DNA of 51,368 bases, from contig JAQVZL010000004.1 in assembly GCA_028708215.1 (NCBI GenBank), forward strand, positions 1-51,368, read 5' to 3'. Shown in pieces: positions 27,124-36,995 of this stretch (the stretch's first letter is position 1; each line of letters starts with the position of its first letter). Made by a program: the position numbers and the translations under genes. The notes below the pieces were generated by a model. The model saw nothing but the letters and a program-made list of their open reading frames with translations, searched no databases and was not told where the DNA came from. The DNA is from Bacteroidales bacterium (GTDB lineage: Bacteria > Bacteroidota > Bacteroidia > Bacteroidales > UBA932).

Positions 27124-28346
27124 TGCTTAAAGGTAAACATATACTAATTGGAATAACAGGCAGTATAGCAGCATATAAAACTGCTACACTGGTCCGTTAT
27201 CTGGTTAAGGAAGGTGCAGAGGTTAAGATTATTATGACAGAGATGGCAAAGGAATTTATCACTCCCCTAACAATGGCCACTCTATCTAAAAATCCTATTC
27301 TAGTAGACTTCTATAATCCAGAAAACGGAGACTGGAATAGTCACATTTCTCTTGGTATGTGGGCTCACCTATATATTATTGCTCCAGCCTCTGCTAATAC
27401 CATGGCTAAAATGGTTACAGGAATTGCAGACAATCTACTACTTACATCTTTCCTTAGTGCCAGATGTCCCGTAATGATTGCACCTGCAATGGATGTAGAT
27501 ATGTATGAACATATAGCAACTCAAACCAACATCTCTACGCTAAAAAAGAGAGGAGTAATAGTTATTGCCCCCTCTTCTGGAGAACTTGCGAGTGGGCTAG
27601 AGGGCAAAGGTCGAATGGAAGAGCCAGAAATAATAGTAGAGAGCATAAAAGATTTTTTTTTAGAAACCAAAACAGAAAAGTCCAGTGGTAAACTTGCTGA
27701 CAAAAAAGTAGTTATAACTGCAGGACCAACCGTAGAACAGATAGATCCTGTTAGGTATATCTCTAACTACTCTACAGGAAAAATGGGCTACTCTATTGCC
27801 AACGAATTTGCAAGCAGAGGTGCCCAAGTTACCATAATAAGTGGCCCAGTAGGGGCAATTGAAACCGCTTCAACTATTAATATTATAAAGGTAAAGAGCG
27901 CACAACAGATGCAAGAGGCTACTCTTAAAGAGTATAATAACCAAATAGATATTGTGGTTTTAGCCGCGGCCGTTTCTGACTACACTCCTCTACTTGAATC
28001 AGATATTAAATTAAAAAGAAAGGGAGATAATCTAAAGCTAAGCCTTAAACCTACCGCAGATATTGCAGCCTCTATAGGAGAGATAAAAAAGAGAGGGGTT
28101 TTTCATTTAGGTTTTGCTTTAGAGACCAACAATGAAACAGAAAATGCCTGCAAAAAACTTAAATCTAAAAACTTAGATGCAATAGTTCTAAACTCACTTC
28201 AAGATAAGGGCGCTGGCTTTGCAGTTGACACCAATAAGGTTACAATAATAGATTCAAAGAATAACAACTACCCTTTCCCTCTCAAATCTAAAAAGGAGGT
28301 TGCTTCAGATATTGTTGACTTTATAGAGAATTCATTTATATGTTAA
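27123..28346 (+). CDS. coaBC: Bifunctional phosphopantothenoylcysteine decarboxylase/synthetase
   Basis: 407 residues. Two steps of coenzyme A synthesis in the cytoplasm. The N-terminal flavoprotein CoaC (about 1-180) shows ILIGITGSIAAYKTATLVRY, the catalytic-histidine segment NSHISLGMWA, PASANTMAKM and MIAPAMDVDMY. The C-terminal CoaB (about 192-405) shows VITAGPTVEQIDPVRYISNY, STGKMGYSIA and VLAAAVSDYTP, followed by the KLKR motif. Full length. The stop overlaps recN by 7 bases, so translation may be coupled. Confidence 0.96.
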   Translation: MLKGKHILIGITGSIAAYKTATLVRYLVKEGAEVKIIMTEMAKEFITPLTMATLSKNPILVDFYNPENGDWNSHISLGMWAHLYIIAPASANTMAKMVTGIADNLLLTSFLSARCPVMIAPAMDVDMYEHIATQTNISTLKKRGVIVIAPSSGELASGLEGKGRMEEPEIIVESIKDFFLETKTEKSSGKLADKKVVITAGPTVEQIDPVRYISNYSTGKMGYSIANEFASRGAQVTIISGPVGAIETASTINIIKVKSAQQMQEATLKEYNNQIDIVVLAAAVSDYTPLLESDIKLKRKGDNLKLSLKPTADIAASIGEIKKRGVFHLGFALETNNETENACKKLKSKNLDAIVLNSLQDKGAGFAVDTNKVTIIDSKNNNYPFPLKSKKEVASDIVDFIENSFIC

Positions 28347-30001
28347 AATCTCTTTCAATATCTAACTACGCTCTTATTGAGAAGCTGGAGATTACATTTC
28401 CAGATGGTCTTATAATAATAACAGGAGAGACTGGAGCTGGTAAATCTATACTTTTAGGAGCAATATCTTTACTTCTTGGTGCCAAGGCCAATAAAGAGAT
28501 TCTTAAAGAGAGCAATAAAAATTGCGTTGTAGAAGCCCTCTTCACTATTGAAAAAACCTCAGAGACAGAAGCACTCTTTAATGAAAATTTAATGGAGCCA
28601 GCTACTGAACTATTAATTAGGCGTGTTATATCTACAACAGGCCGTTCTCGCTCATTTGTAAATGACCAACCAGTTAATAATAAATTTCTAAAAGAGATTG
28701 GCCAAAAAATAATTGACATACATGCCCAGCATGAAAATCTCTTGATTGGGAGAAGTAATTTTAGACTTGAAGTACTAGATTCATATGCTAAGAACCAAGA
28801 GCTAAAAGAGAGTTATAAAGTTGCGTATAACAGACAAAGAGACCTTGAAAAGAGAAAAAAAGAGTTAGAAGAGCAACTTGCTAAAGAAGAACAAGATTTT
28901 GATTATAATAGTTTTAGATATAAACAACTAGAAGAGGCCAATCTAGTTTCTGGAGAGCTAGAAGAGATAGAAGAGGAACATAAAATACTGAGCAACACAC
29001 AAGAGATACAAGCTACTCTTTATGAAATAGTGCAAATATTAAATCCCAACGAAACATCTCTTGTTCAAACACTTAAAGAAGTTGAATCTCTCTTTTCAAA
29101 AATTTCTAGTTCAATTGCTATTACAAGCTCTATGGCTCAAAGGGTAGACTCTTGCCGTATAGAGCTAAAAGAGCTAGAGAGAGAGACAGTAGAGTTAGCC
29201 GAATCTACAATTTCTGACCCAGCTAGAACTTCTCTTTTAGAAGAGAGACTTTCTACTATATATGAACTATTCAACCGCTATAAAGTAAATAGTGTAGAAG
29301 AGCTTATCTCTATAAAAGAGGAGTACTCTTCTAAATTACATCTAACCAATAGCGTTAAAGACCAAATAAAAAAGACAGAAAAAGAGCTCTTAACAAGCTA
29401 TAGTAATCTAACACAAAAAGCTAAATTACTAACAGACTCACGAGTAAAAGCATCGGCAAGTTTTTCAAAAGAGATGACACAAAAAATAAGAGAACTTGAG
29501 ATGCCATTTGCACAATTTAGTGTTCAAATTAATGAGCAGGAGCAGTATGAAGTAAATGGTAAAGAGTCTATTGAATTTCTCTTCTCTGCAAATAAAGAGA
29601 TAGCTCCCAGAGAAATATCTAAAGTTGCATCTGGAGGCGAACTCTCTAGAATTATGCTCTGTCTCAAAGCTATTATGGCTAGAGGGGCTCAAATGCCAAC
29701 TCTTATTTTTGACGAAATAGATAGCGGAATCTCTGGTAGCATTGCTCATAAGATGGGATTACTAATTGGAGAGCTATCAAATAATATGCAGCTATTTGCA
29801 ATTACTCATCTCCCTCAAATAGCATCTAAAGGAGAGTGCCATTTGCTGGTATATAAAGAAGAGGGGCGAAAGGGTTCAGCAGTAAGTAAAATCAAAAAAC
29901 TAGAAACCCAGGAGCGTACAATGGAAATTGCACGTATGCTAAGTGGATCTCAATTAACTTCTGCCTCAATAAAAAATGCCAAAGAATTTTTATCTAATTA
30001 A
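28340..30001 (+). CDS. recN: DNA repair protein RecN
   Basis: 553 residues. An SMC-like ATPase in double-strand break repair. Seen: Walker A in [20 protein letters not shown], a globular part, then a long antiparallel coiled coil at about 150-370 rich in Glu, Lys and Leu. The ABC signature is in [20 protein letters not shown] and Walker B in [12 protein letters not shown], and the H-loop ITHLPQIAS follows. Standard length. It ends the bamD-rpoZ-coaBC-recN series; nagB starts 23 bases later. Confidence 0.96.
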   Translation: MLKSLSISNYALIEKLEITFPDGLIIITGETGAGKSILLGAISLLLGAKANKEILKESNKNCVVEALFTIEKTSETEALFNENLMEPATELLIRRVISTTGRSRSFVNDQPVNNKFLKEIGQKIIDIHAQHENLLIGRSNFRLEVLDSYAKNQELKESYKVAYNRQRDLEKRKKELEEQLAKEEQDFDYNSFRYKQLEEANLVSGELEEIEEEHKILSNTQEIQATLYEIVQILNPNETSLVQTLKEVESLFSKISSSIAITSSMAQRVDSCRIELKELERETVELAESTISDPARTSLLEERLSTIYELFNRYKVNSVEELISIKEEYSSKLHLTNSVKDQIKKTEKELLTSYSNLTQKAKLLTDSRVKASASFSKEMTQKIRELEMPFAQFSVQINEQEQYEVNGKESIEFLFSANKEIAPREISKVASGGELSRIMLCLKAIMARGAQMPTLIFDEIDSGISGSIAHKMGLLIGELSNNMQLFAITHLPQIASKGECHLLVYKEEGRKGSAVSKIKKLETQERTMEIARMLSGSQLTSASIKNAKEFLSN

Positions 30002-30024
30002 CACGAATTTTAAAACTACAATCT

Positions 30025-30837
30025 ATGAGACTTATTATTCAGAATTCCTATGAACAAATATCACAATGGGCTGCTGCTCATATTGTGAAAAGAATAAAAG
30101 AGTTTGAACCTACTCCTGAAAAACCTTTTGTTCTTGGGCTTCCAACAGGGTCTACACCTAATGGTACATATAAAGAGCTTATAAGATTCTACAAAGAGGG
30201 CGAAATCTCTTTTAAAAACGTAGTAACATTCAATATGGATGAATATATTGGAATTCCTAAAGAGCATCCCCAATCTTACTTCACGTTTATGTGGGATAAC
30301 TTTTTTCAGCATATAGACATTAAAAGAGAAAATGCAAACCTTCTAGATGGCACGGCATACGATCTAGACCTTGAGTGCGAGAACTACGAGAAAAAAATGC
30401 AATCATATGGTGGAATAAATCTTTTTATGGGAGGTATAGGCCCAGATGGTCACATAGCTTTTAACGAACCTGGCTCTTCCCTCTCTTCTAGAACTAGAGT
30501 TAAAAGTCTAACTACAGATACAATAATTGCAAACTCTAGATTCTTTAATAACGATATCTCTTTAGTTCCAAAAACAGCTCTAACTGTAGGGGTAGGAACA
30601 ATTATGGACTCTCAAGAGGTAATGATTCTTGTAAACGGGCACCATAAAGCAAGAGCACTCTACCATGCAGTGGAGGGCAGCATCAATCATATGTGGACAA
30701 TTAGTGTGCTCCAAAAGCACCGTAAAGGAATTATTGTTTGTGACGATGCTTCTACCCAGGAGTTAAAAGTTGGCACTGTAAACTATTTTAAAGATATTGA
30801 AAGAAACAACTTAGACCCAAGATCACTGCTGTTTTAA
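30025..30837 (+). CDS. nagB: Glucosamine-6-phosphate deaminase
   Basis: 270 residues. It converts glucosamine 6-phosphate to fructose 6-phosphate and ammonium. Seen: [20 protein letters not shown] (phosphate loop), [13 protein letters not shown] with the catalytic Asp, and [17 protein letters not shown] with the catalytic His and Glu. The motifs [20 protein letters not shown] and [16 protein letters not shown] are also intact. Normal length. The last 15 bases overlap the convergent gene at 30823. Amino-sugar degradation fits a glycan-feeding Bacteroidales, but no nagA or transporter is adjacent. Confidence 0.97.
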   Translation: MRLIIQNSYEQISQWAAAHIVKRIKEFEPTPEKPFVLGLPTGSTPNGTYKELIRFYKEGEISFKNVVTFNMDEYIGIPKEHPQSYFTFMWDNFFQHIDIKRENANLLDGTAYDLDLECENYEKKMQSYGGINLFMGGIGPDGHIAFNEPGSSLSSRTRVKSLTTDTIIANSRFFNNDISLVPKTALTVGVGTIMDSQEVMILVNGHHKARALYHAVEGSINHMWTISVLQKHRKGIIVCDDASTQELKVGTVNYFKDIERNNLDPRSLLF

Positions 30838-31935
30838 GAATAGGGCGGCTGGAGAGAAGACTTTTTCGAACCAATAATCTAATTCTACTGACCTCCCTTT
30901 CTCAATAGTAGGAAATGGAGTTTCATGTGAATATTTAAATGGGAAATCAAGTTCTTTTAAACACTTTTTCCAAATAGGCCCCATTGCATTTCTAATACCC
31001 GAAGAGGGTATTACAATATCTTTTTTTAATGAAACTGCTCTTATTCTATTTCTAGCTTTTTTATAAAAAGCATACCGCTCTTTTTGCTTAAGCTCTTTAT
31101 CTATATGAGCTAAAAATGCCATGTAGATACTATCTTTTGGACTGTTTGAGAGTTCATAATCATTAATAAAATCGTTGTGATAATAGTAATTCAATAGTTC
31201 AAAAGAGTCCCTATCCATAATCATTCTAGAGTTTCCGTTCATCTCACTAAATAGAGAGCCTCCACAAAACATAAACAACTTACTTTCAGAAAAGTAATCA
31301 AAAGGATTAGCCATTAACAATACTTGAGAAAGAAGTGAACCTATTGAGTAAGAAAAAATATTTACTAAACACTCTTTTGTAAATATTGGAGAATGGCCAG
31401 CTCTAATCTCCTCCATCAATTGACATACATTGAGCACTGTTTCCCTGCCTCCTAAATAAAAGCGATAGGGAGAGGCCTTAATTCTTGTACTAAGTGCATA
31501 ATTAACAAATGTTAAATTTTGATCACTTAACAACTCTTCACTCTCTTCTTTTTTAACCTCTTTCTCCATATTAACTAGCCTTTGCATTGCTCTTGGGTCG
31601 CTCCAAAGTTGAGGTGATCTATTTATATGAAGAGAAATAGGAAAGAGAAGAAGTGGCATTTGAGTATGAGTAGATAGATATTCAGCCCAAGGTATATATT
31701 TGTCCCAACTCCTTTCATTTAGACCATGAAAGAGAATTATAACGCTACTATATTTTGCAAATTTATCTTCTACTAATCTCTCTCCGGGTAAAATAACTTT
31801 ATATTCAAAATTAATGTTTTCATTAATTTCGTTATCTCTTATATTTAACGATTTAGGAACATTTACCTTCTCTCTTTCAAGAAATATTTCTTCATATCCA
31901 AGCCTCTCCTTAAAATTAAATAGATACTCTTTCAT
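30823..31935 (-). CDS. Alpha/beta-hydrolase-like protein of unknown function
   Basis: 370 residues, cytoplasmic (no signal peptide). Seen: a strand then [20 protein letters not shown], which resembles an oxyanion-hole HG motif. Later comes [20 protein letters not shown], a candidate nucleophile elbow with Ser in YSIGS where GxSxG is usual. A C-terminal region with a possible acid and His ([15 protein letters not shown]) follows. It resembles a Bacteroidota DUF6051-type family, which I recall only loosely. Substrate and reaction unknown. Convergent with nagB, and divergent from the LytTR gene by 140 bases. Confidence 0.65.
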   Translation of the reverse strand: MKEYLFNFKERLGYEEIFLEREKVNVPKSLNIRDNEINENINFEYKVILPGERLVEDKFAKYSSVIILFHGLNERSWDKYIPWAEYLSTHTQMPLLLFPISLHINRSPQLWSDPRAMQRLVNMEKEVKKEESEELLSDQNLTFVNYALSTRIKASPYRFYLGGRETVLNVCQLMEEIRAGHSPIFTKECLVNIFSYSIGSLLSQVLLMANPFDYFSESKLFMFCGGSLFSEMNGNSRMIMDRDSFELLNYYYHNDFINDYELSNSPKDSIYMAFLAHIDKELKQKERYAFYKKARNRIRAVSLKKDIVIPSSGIRNAMGPIWKKCLKELDFPFKYSHETPFPTIEKGRSVELDYWFEKVFSPAALFLKQQ

Positions 31936-32075
31936 CTTTTTTTATAAATAAAGAGAGTTATCACAGAATAGAAAAATAAATGAAGTAAACAGCACCACAA
32001 TGGGATAAAATGTTTAAATTAGGGGTGAAAGATTGTTTAGAGTGGTCAAATTATCCCTATTTTTTATCTTATAAA

Positions 32076-32900
32076 ATGAAAATCCCTCACTATATTAATA
32101 AAAAGAAGAACATAGTAAAGTTGGTAGGATTCACCTCTATATTTGCTTTAGTCTTTATTAATATTTATAAACCATTCAACTCATATAACTGGTATCCAGT
32201 TTCTGAATTTATCTTTTTTGCCTACTCATCATTAATTATTTTAACTGGAGTAATAGTAGTAGTTATCAGTCGTATAATAATGTATCATTATAATAAAAAA
32301 CATGATATATCTTATTGGCAATATGCCTTTTGGGTGTTTCTTGAAATACTATTTATGTCTCTTTTTTATACAATATTTACCCTCTCTGTAGGCAAAGAGC
32401 GAGATATAATGGAGGTTTTTAAGAGCTGCATAATAAATACTTCTCTGGTACTACTTTTGCCCTATACAGTGTTATGGTTTTATTTTGGATGGAGAGAGAG
32501 CAGTTTTATTATTGAAAAACTTTCAGGTAAAAATTCTATAGAAACTTCCTCTTTTAAAAATATACCATTTTACGACGAAAACGGTATATTTAGAATTTCA
32601 ATAAATAAAAATGACCTTTTATTCATTGAGGCTTGTGATAATTATGTAGCCATTCATTATAGTAGCAACAATTCAATAAAGAAATATCTTCTGAGAAACC
32701 GGCTTAAAACGCTTGAAAATGAGCTTTTGAATAGAAGCATTGTAAGATGTCACAGAACTTACTTGGTAAATCTTGCTAAGGCAAAAGTTATTAGAAAAGA
32801 GAGCGATGGTCTATATATTGAACTAGACACCAAGAATACAAAAGAGATTCCGGTATCTAAAAGTTATGAGAAGAAGGTAAGTGAAAAATTTATCTCCTAA
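32076..32900 (+). CDS. Membrane-bound LytTR-family transcription regulator
   Basis: 274 residues from ATG 32076 (MKIPHYINKKKNIVKLVGFT); an upstream ATG at 32010 adds 22 unlikely residues. Four hydrophobic segments lie at about 15-140 (LVGFTSIFALVFINIY, FIFFAYSSLIILTGVIVVVI, FLEILFMSLFYTIFTLSV, SLVLLLPYTVLWFYFGW). A C-terminal LytTR DNA-binding domain (about 175-270) has LLFIEACDNYVAIHY, YLLRNRLKTLENEL, SIVRCHRTYLVNLAK and PVSKSYEKKV. It combines sensing in the membrane with DNA binding, a one-component regulator. It overlaps the Nudix gene by four bases. Target genes unknown. Confidence 0.85.
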   Translation: MKIPHYINKKKNIVKLVGFTSIFALVFINIYKPFNSYNWYPVSEFIFFAYSSLIILTGVIVVVISRIIMYHYNKKHDISYWQYAFWVFLEILFMSLFYTIFTLSVGKERDIMEVFKSCIINTSLVLLLPYTVLWFYFGWRESSFIIEKLSGKNSIETSSFKNIPFYDENGIFRISINKNDLLFIEACDNYVAIHYSSNNSIKKYLLRNRLKTLENELLNRSIVRCHRTYLVNLAKAKVIRKESDGLYIELDTKNTKEIPVSKSYEKKVSEKFIS

Positions 32901-33661
32901 AAGCCAAAGTAAAAATCTTTTTGCTCCATAAGCTTACTATACTTTTCGCTATCAAAAGTATAGAATTTAGCTGGCTTATGTTTAGTATTTTTCATAACAG
33001 TTCCAGTATCTGTAATAACACCACTATTTTTCTTCCTGCCAGTTGGCTTAGCTTTCAAAGTAGCTGAAGGGTGTCCTACCATTTTCTTATGAAAATTGGC
33101 TCTATCAAACTCTATATTAAGCAATGTTTCATAAATTATTTGGAGCTGCTTTATTGTGAAAGTTTGGTCTAGTAACTCAAATGCAACTGGCTCTCTATTA
33201 AGAGATAAAGCAAGAGCTTCTTTGGCCTTTACAATAGCCTCTTTATGGTCAAATGCAAGAGAAGTGTTATTCATAGCATGCTCTAGTTTCAACCACTTTA
33301 GACTAACTGCATCACTCCCACTTTTAATACTATCGCTCTCCATAGCTTTAGGAGCTAACAAACCATAAAACATTACAGATATAACCCGAGTACGTGGGTC
33401 TCTCTCTAAATCTGAGAAAACTGCAAATTGGCGTAAATTAATAGAATCTATACCTGTCTCTTCTAATAATTCTCTTTGAGCACACTCTTCTAAAGTTTCA
33501 TTTGGCTCAAGAAAACCTCCTGGTAGAGCGAATTTACCTTTAAATGGCTCACTTCCCCTCTCTACAAGCAGAACATTAATCTCTTGGCCATCGAATCCAA
33601 AAACAACACAATCTGTAGTAACTGCTGGTCTTGGATACTGGTAACAAAAAGTTTCCTCCAT
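32897..33661 (-). CDS. Nudix-domain transcription regulator (NrtR-like)
   Basis: 254 residues. The N-terminal Nudix hydrolase domain (about 8-150) has an intact Nudix box, GGFLEPNETLEECAQRELLE followed by ETGI. The C-terminal winged-helix part (about 155-235) has FTIKQLQIIYETLLNIEFDR and KKMVGHPSATLKAKPTGRKK. In Bacteroidota and elsewhere such proteins regulate NAD metabolism or sugar use, binding ADP-ribose-like or sugar ligands. The intact box suggests catalysis may be retained. No target operon can be assigned. A -7 box lies at 33701-33708. Confidence 0.87.
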   Translation of the reverse strand: MEETFCYQYPRPAVTTDCVVFGFDGQEINVLLVERGSEPFKGKFALPGGFLEPNETLEECAQRELLEETGIDSINLRQFAVFSDLERDPRTRVISVMFYGLLAPKAMESDSIKSGSDAVSLKWLKLEHAMNNTSLAFDHKEAIVKAKEALALSLNREPVAFELLDQTFTIKQLQIIYETLLNIEFDRANFHKKMVGHPSATLKAKPTGRKKNSGVITDTGTVMKNTKHKPAKFYTFDSEKYSKLMEQKDFYFGF

Positions 33662-33700
33662 TTACCTTTTTTTTAGTTTTATTCATAAATTATTTGGCCA

Positions 33701-33708
33701 CAAAAATA
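33701..33708 (-). promoter_or_regulatory. -7 box of the Nudix regulator
   Basis: TATTTTTG on the minus strand, matching TAnnTTTG, about 40 bases upstream of the ATG at 33661. A weak TTTGGC/GCCAAA inverted repeat flanks it (33693-33716 region). Confidence 0.35.
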
Positions 33709-33723
33709 GCCAAAAAACCGATA

Positions 33724-34278
33724 CTATTTAAGCTTTTCAGTAATTTTCTTATCTGTTGGTTTCACTTTTGAAGGGAAAAACGATATTAACCTTCCTTTTT
33801 TATCAATTAAGTACTTTCCAAAGTTCCATGAAGGCGATTTACTGTTCCAACCATTCTTAGATTTATCGGTTAACCATTTGTAAACTTTGTTTATTTCGGC
33901 TCCCTTAACAGAAGATTTATCCATCATCTGGAAAGTTACACCATAATTCTCTTCACAAAAAGATAAAATCTCTTCATTTGAACCTGGGTCTTGTGCACCA
34001 AAATCATTTGATGGGAACCCTAAAACTACTAAAGAGGCTCCATACTCTTGATGTAACTGTTCAAGCTCTTTAAATTGAGGAGTAAACCCACACTTAGAGG
34101 CGGTATTCACAATAAGCACATTTTTGCCTTTTAACTGGTTGAACTTATATGTCTCTCCTCTTATTGTTTTAAATGAGAGCGAATAGAAATCTACCGGGGG
34201 AGTTACAAGATCTTGGGCCCAAAGTGTAACTGCAAAAAATGCAAAAAATACTACCCATATTGATTTTAATTTATTCAT
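33724..34278 (-). CDS. Exported glutathione peroxidase-family thiol peroxidase
   Basis: 184 residues. The N-terminal signal peptide (MNKLKSIWVVFFAFFAVTLW, then AQD) predicts export, unusual for the mostly cytoplasmic family. Seen: the peroxidatic Cys in VNTASKCGFTPQFKELEQLH, the Gln loop as GFPSNDFGAQDPGSNEEI, a candidate resolving Cys in SFCEENYGVTFQ, and the Trp in WNFGKYLID. The common Cys of FPCNQFG is Ser here. It reduces peroxides with a thioredoxin-type donor rather than glutathione, inferred from the Cys type and absence of glutathione in most Bacteroidales. Confidence 0.92.
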   Translation of the reverse strand: MNKLKSIWVVFFAFFAVTLWAQDLVTPPVDFYSLSFKTIRGETYKFNQLKGKNVLIVNTASKCGFTPQFKELEQLHQEYGASLVVLGFPSNDFGAQDPGSNEEILSFCEENYGVTFQMMDKSSVKGAEINKVYKWLTDKSKNGWNSKSPSWNFGKYLIDKKGRLISFFPSKVKPTDKKITEKLK

Positions 34279-34359
34279 AACTTTTATTTTTAAGATTACT
34301 ATACACTACAAACAGATAGTTTTTCAAAAGGTTGTCTAAAATTTACAGATAGGTCAAAT

Positions 34360-36780
34360 TTAATAACCCAGTTTAATTAAACTCTCTTGCGCTTGCGAAG
34401 GCTCCTTTTTCTGTGGTTTAGACAGTTGCTTCTTATTCAGATTAAAAGATAGCCCCACCCATAAAACTCGGCTTTCGTTCTTACTTCTGTTATCTAGCGA
34501 GTAAATTATATTATCAGAGACAATATTCCACTTTCTTGTATTAAACACATCTGTAAGAGTTATAGATGCAGTGAGTATATTCTTAATTAATACTCTTTTA
34601 TAACTTGCATCCATATAATGAACTGCTTGAGACTCAAACTGAGGATAGACAGCTGGTGAACTATAAAAATATTGAAGAGATATATCGCTCTTTTTAGAAG
34701 GAGTTATATTTGCAGCTACATTACCTTGCCACATTATTTTACTGCTAAACAGATCAATCCCATTTGCCTCTCCTTTAGTCTCTCCATAATAGGCATTGGC
34801 GCTTAAAGATGCAGCTAGCCAAGTAGAGAACTTATTTCTAAGATTAAGGTCGGCCCCTATTTTAATGCTTTTATCTCCATTTACAAAGGTAATCATAAGT
34901 GCCTCTTGGTCATATAAAGAAGTTACCTCTGTAATAAAATTATTAGTAACATTATAAAAGAGAGAGAAGTTAAAAGTTCTACCATTAGATGAGTAGTTAT
35001 AGGCCAATTCACTCAATGTAACCTCTTCTGGAACTAGATCTCTGTTTCCTATTTCAAAAACACTTTTATCAATCATATTTACAAAAGGGTTTAACTGTCT
35101 ATACATAGGTCTTGTAACCCTTCTAGACAAAGAGAAAGCAAGGGAACTGCTTTTAGAGAACTCTTTTTGGAGCAGAGCAAATGGAGAGAGAAAGAGATGG
35201 TTGTTCTTAATTTGCACTCCCTCTTTTCTTATATCTAAATTGGAGTTACTCTGTTCTCCCCTAAAACCAATCTTATATGAGATCTCGTTTTGTAGCTTTG
35301 CCGCATAGTTTACATAGAGAGAGTAGATATTCTCTTTATAATCTAAATCACTACTAAAGAATTCATTATAAGACCAGATATCGCTTTCATTATCATATTG
35401 ATATGAATCAAACTTAAAGTCATTTCTTCTATAAAAATACTTTATACCCGTCTCTAGTATGCTCTGCTTAGGTAGTTTCAATGTGTAATCTGCCTGAACT
35501 GTGTAGTTTGTAGGGCGTCCACCCCCTTGAGATCTTTGAAGAGGCAACTCATCTTCTAAATAGTATGCCCTTCTCCTACCCTTATTCTGAGAGTACGAGC
35601 CCAATAGAGAGAGATCGCTTTTCTCTGGCTTTAATACTATTTTATAGTTAGCTATAACCTCGGCCATCTTTCTATTGAAGTTAAACTCGTTTACTCTTTT
35701 TTGGCTATTATAATCTTGTAAAGAAGAGTTTATATTATTTATATCCTGAATATTATCTAACCTAGGGTTAGAGTATTTCATATTTAAAGATAAAGAGTTG
35801 CCAGAATTAAACAACTTAGAAGCACTGGCTCCTATCATACTACTCTTATCTACTCTTTCAGAGAAAATCTTCTGCTCTATAAAGTTTCCAGTAGTATGAA
35901 AATGCCTGTAAAGCTCACTTTCAATATCTTCTATTTGGTATTTACCAGAGTAGTTTAGAGAGAGATTCCAACCGTTTCTATTAAAAGCAGCCATTAAATT
36001 GCCATTCACCTTATTGGCCACTCCCCAGTTTAGTGTAGAAGAGAACGAAGTTCCTGCTCTTTTCTCTTTTTTAGTAATTATATTAATAATACCACCAGTA
36101 CCCTCGGAATCAAATTTTGCGCTTGGGTTGGTAATTATCTCTATACTTTGAGTTGCCGAGGCAGGTATTCCGTCTAAAGTACCTATTGTAGTGGGTATCC
36201 CATCCATCAAAACCAATATATTGGGATTCCCCCTTATGTAAATTGCATTGTTATTATCTACAGAGACCATAGAGGCACTCCGCAGCAGTTCAATTACAGA
36301 GCCGGTAGTAGCTCCAATAGAGGCCGATGTGTTAATTCTTGTTCTCTCAATATCTGATTGCTTCTCTGTATAAGATGCCGTTACCGCTGCCTCTTTTAGG
36401 GTTGCCGAGTGCTGCGCCAGTACAATTGGCTCTTTTATGCCGTTAATACCTGGCTTAATCAAAATCTCTTGCTCCATTGTTTTATAGCCAATAAAACTAA
36501 TTTGCAGGGTATGTTTTCCCTTCCCTTTTACATTGAATATAAAAACACCTCTTTTATTGGTTACCGTACCAGCTATTACGCTGTCTTTGGCATTCTTGAG
36601 CACTACAGATGCGTACTCCACAGCAACAGCATCTGGCCCCTCAACAACTCGGCCTACCACCCTATTTTGGGCTGCACCAGCACCACTTGCGCCCATGTTT
36701 TGCGCCCCTGCTGTGATTGCTATTGAGAAAATAAAAAACAGGGCTGCTAGCCCTCTATATAAATTGGTGTAAAAGTTCAT
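34360..36780 (-). CDS. TonB-dependent-receptor-like outer-membrane beta-barrel protein
   Basis: 806 residues. A signal peptide (MNFYTNLYRGLAALFFIFSI, ending near AGAQ) is followed by a carboxypeptidase-regulatory-like domain (about 38-120) and a plug-like domain with VELLRSASMVSVDNNNAIYI, GNPNILVLMDGIPTTIG and AKFDSEGTGGIINIITKKEK. A barrel of the OMP_b-brl_3 type continues to about 785. A polar tail (LSKPQKKEPSQAQESLIKLG) follows the last strand, and no terminal aromatic is in the usual position. Substrate unknown; it lacks the SusC signature and a SusD neighbour. Confidence 0.88.
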   Translation of the reverse strand: MNFYTNLYRGLAALFFIFSIAITAGAQNMGASGAGAAQNRVVGRVVEGPDAVAVEYASVVLKNAKDSVIAGTVTNKRGVFIFNVKGKGKHTLQISFIGYKTMEQEILIKPGINGIKEPIVLAQHSATLKEAAVTASYTEKQSDIERTRINTSASIGATTGSVIELLRSASMVSVDNNNAIYIRGNPNILVLMDGIPTTIGTLDGIPASATQSIEIITNPSAKFDSEGTGGIINIITKKEKRAGTSFSSTLNWGVANKVNGNLMAAFNRNGWNLSLNYSGKYQIEDIESELYRHFHTTGNFIEQKIFSERVDKSSMIGASASKLFNSGNSLSLNMKYSNPRLDNIQDINNINSSLQDYNSQKRVNEFNFNRKMAEVIANYKIVLKPEKSDLSLLGSYSQNKGRRRAYYLEDELPLQRSQGGGRPTNYTVQADYTLKLPKQSILETGIKYFYRRNDFKFDSYQYDNESDIWSYNEFFSSDLDYKENIYSLYVNYAAKLQNEISYKIGFRGEQSNSNLDIRKEGVQIKNNHLFLSPFALLQKEFSKSSSLAFSLSRRVTRPMYRQLNPFVNMIDKSVFEIGNRDLVPEEVTLSELAYNYSSNGRTFNFSLFYNVTNNFITEVTSLYDQEALMITFVNGDKSIKIGADLNLRNKFSTWLAASLSANAYYGETKGEANGIDLFSSKIMWQGNVAANITPSKKSDISLQYFYSSPAVYPQFESQAVHYMDASYKRVLIKNILTASITLTDVFNTRKWNIVSDNIIYSLDNRSKNESRVLWVGLSFNLNKKQLSKPQKKEPSQAQESLIKLGY

Positions 36781-36980
36781 ATTGTTAGAATTATAAAAAT
36801 TTGTTTAAAATTAGACTACTGTTTTAGCAGTTAGTTAAAATGAGTTATTCCAATTAACTATACATAACATAAATGTAATAGGTGAGACAGTTATATATAG
36901 TAAGACAATCTAAAAACATTTTTCCTACGCACACTGGTAGAAAGCTCCTGAGGATAAGTTAAAGTTCAACTAATTCTTTA

Positions 36981-36988
36981 TATTTTTG
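36981..36988 (+). promoter_or_regulatory. -7 box of the DUF2284 gene
   Basis: TATTTTTG matches TAnnTTTG. ATG codons occur 2 and 8 bases later (36990 and 36996), so the transcript probably starts at or just before the second one. Confidence 0.45.
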
Positions 36989-36995
36989 TATGCAT

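Noticed and set aside
36409..36772. Overlapping plus-strand open frames opposite the 5' end of the outer-membrane barrel gene
   Set aside because: The minus-strand signal peptide and plug domain are convincing; the plus-strand frames resemble nothing.
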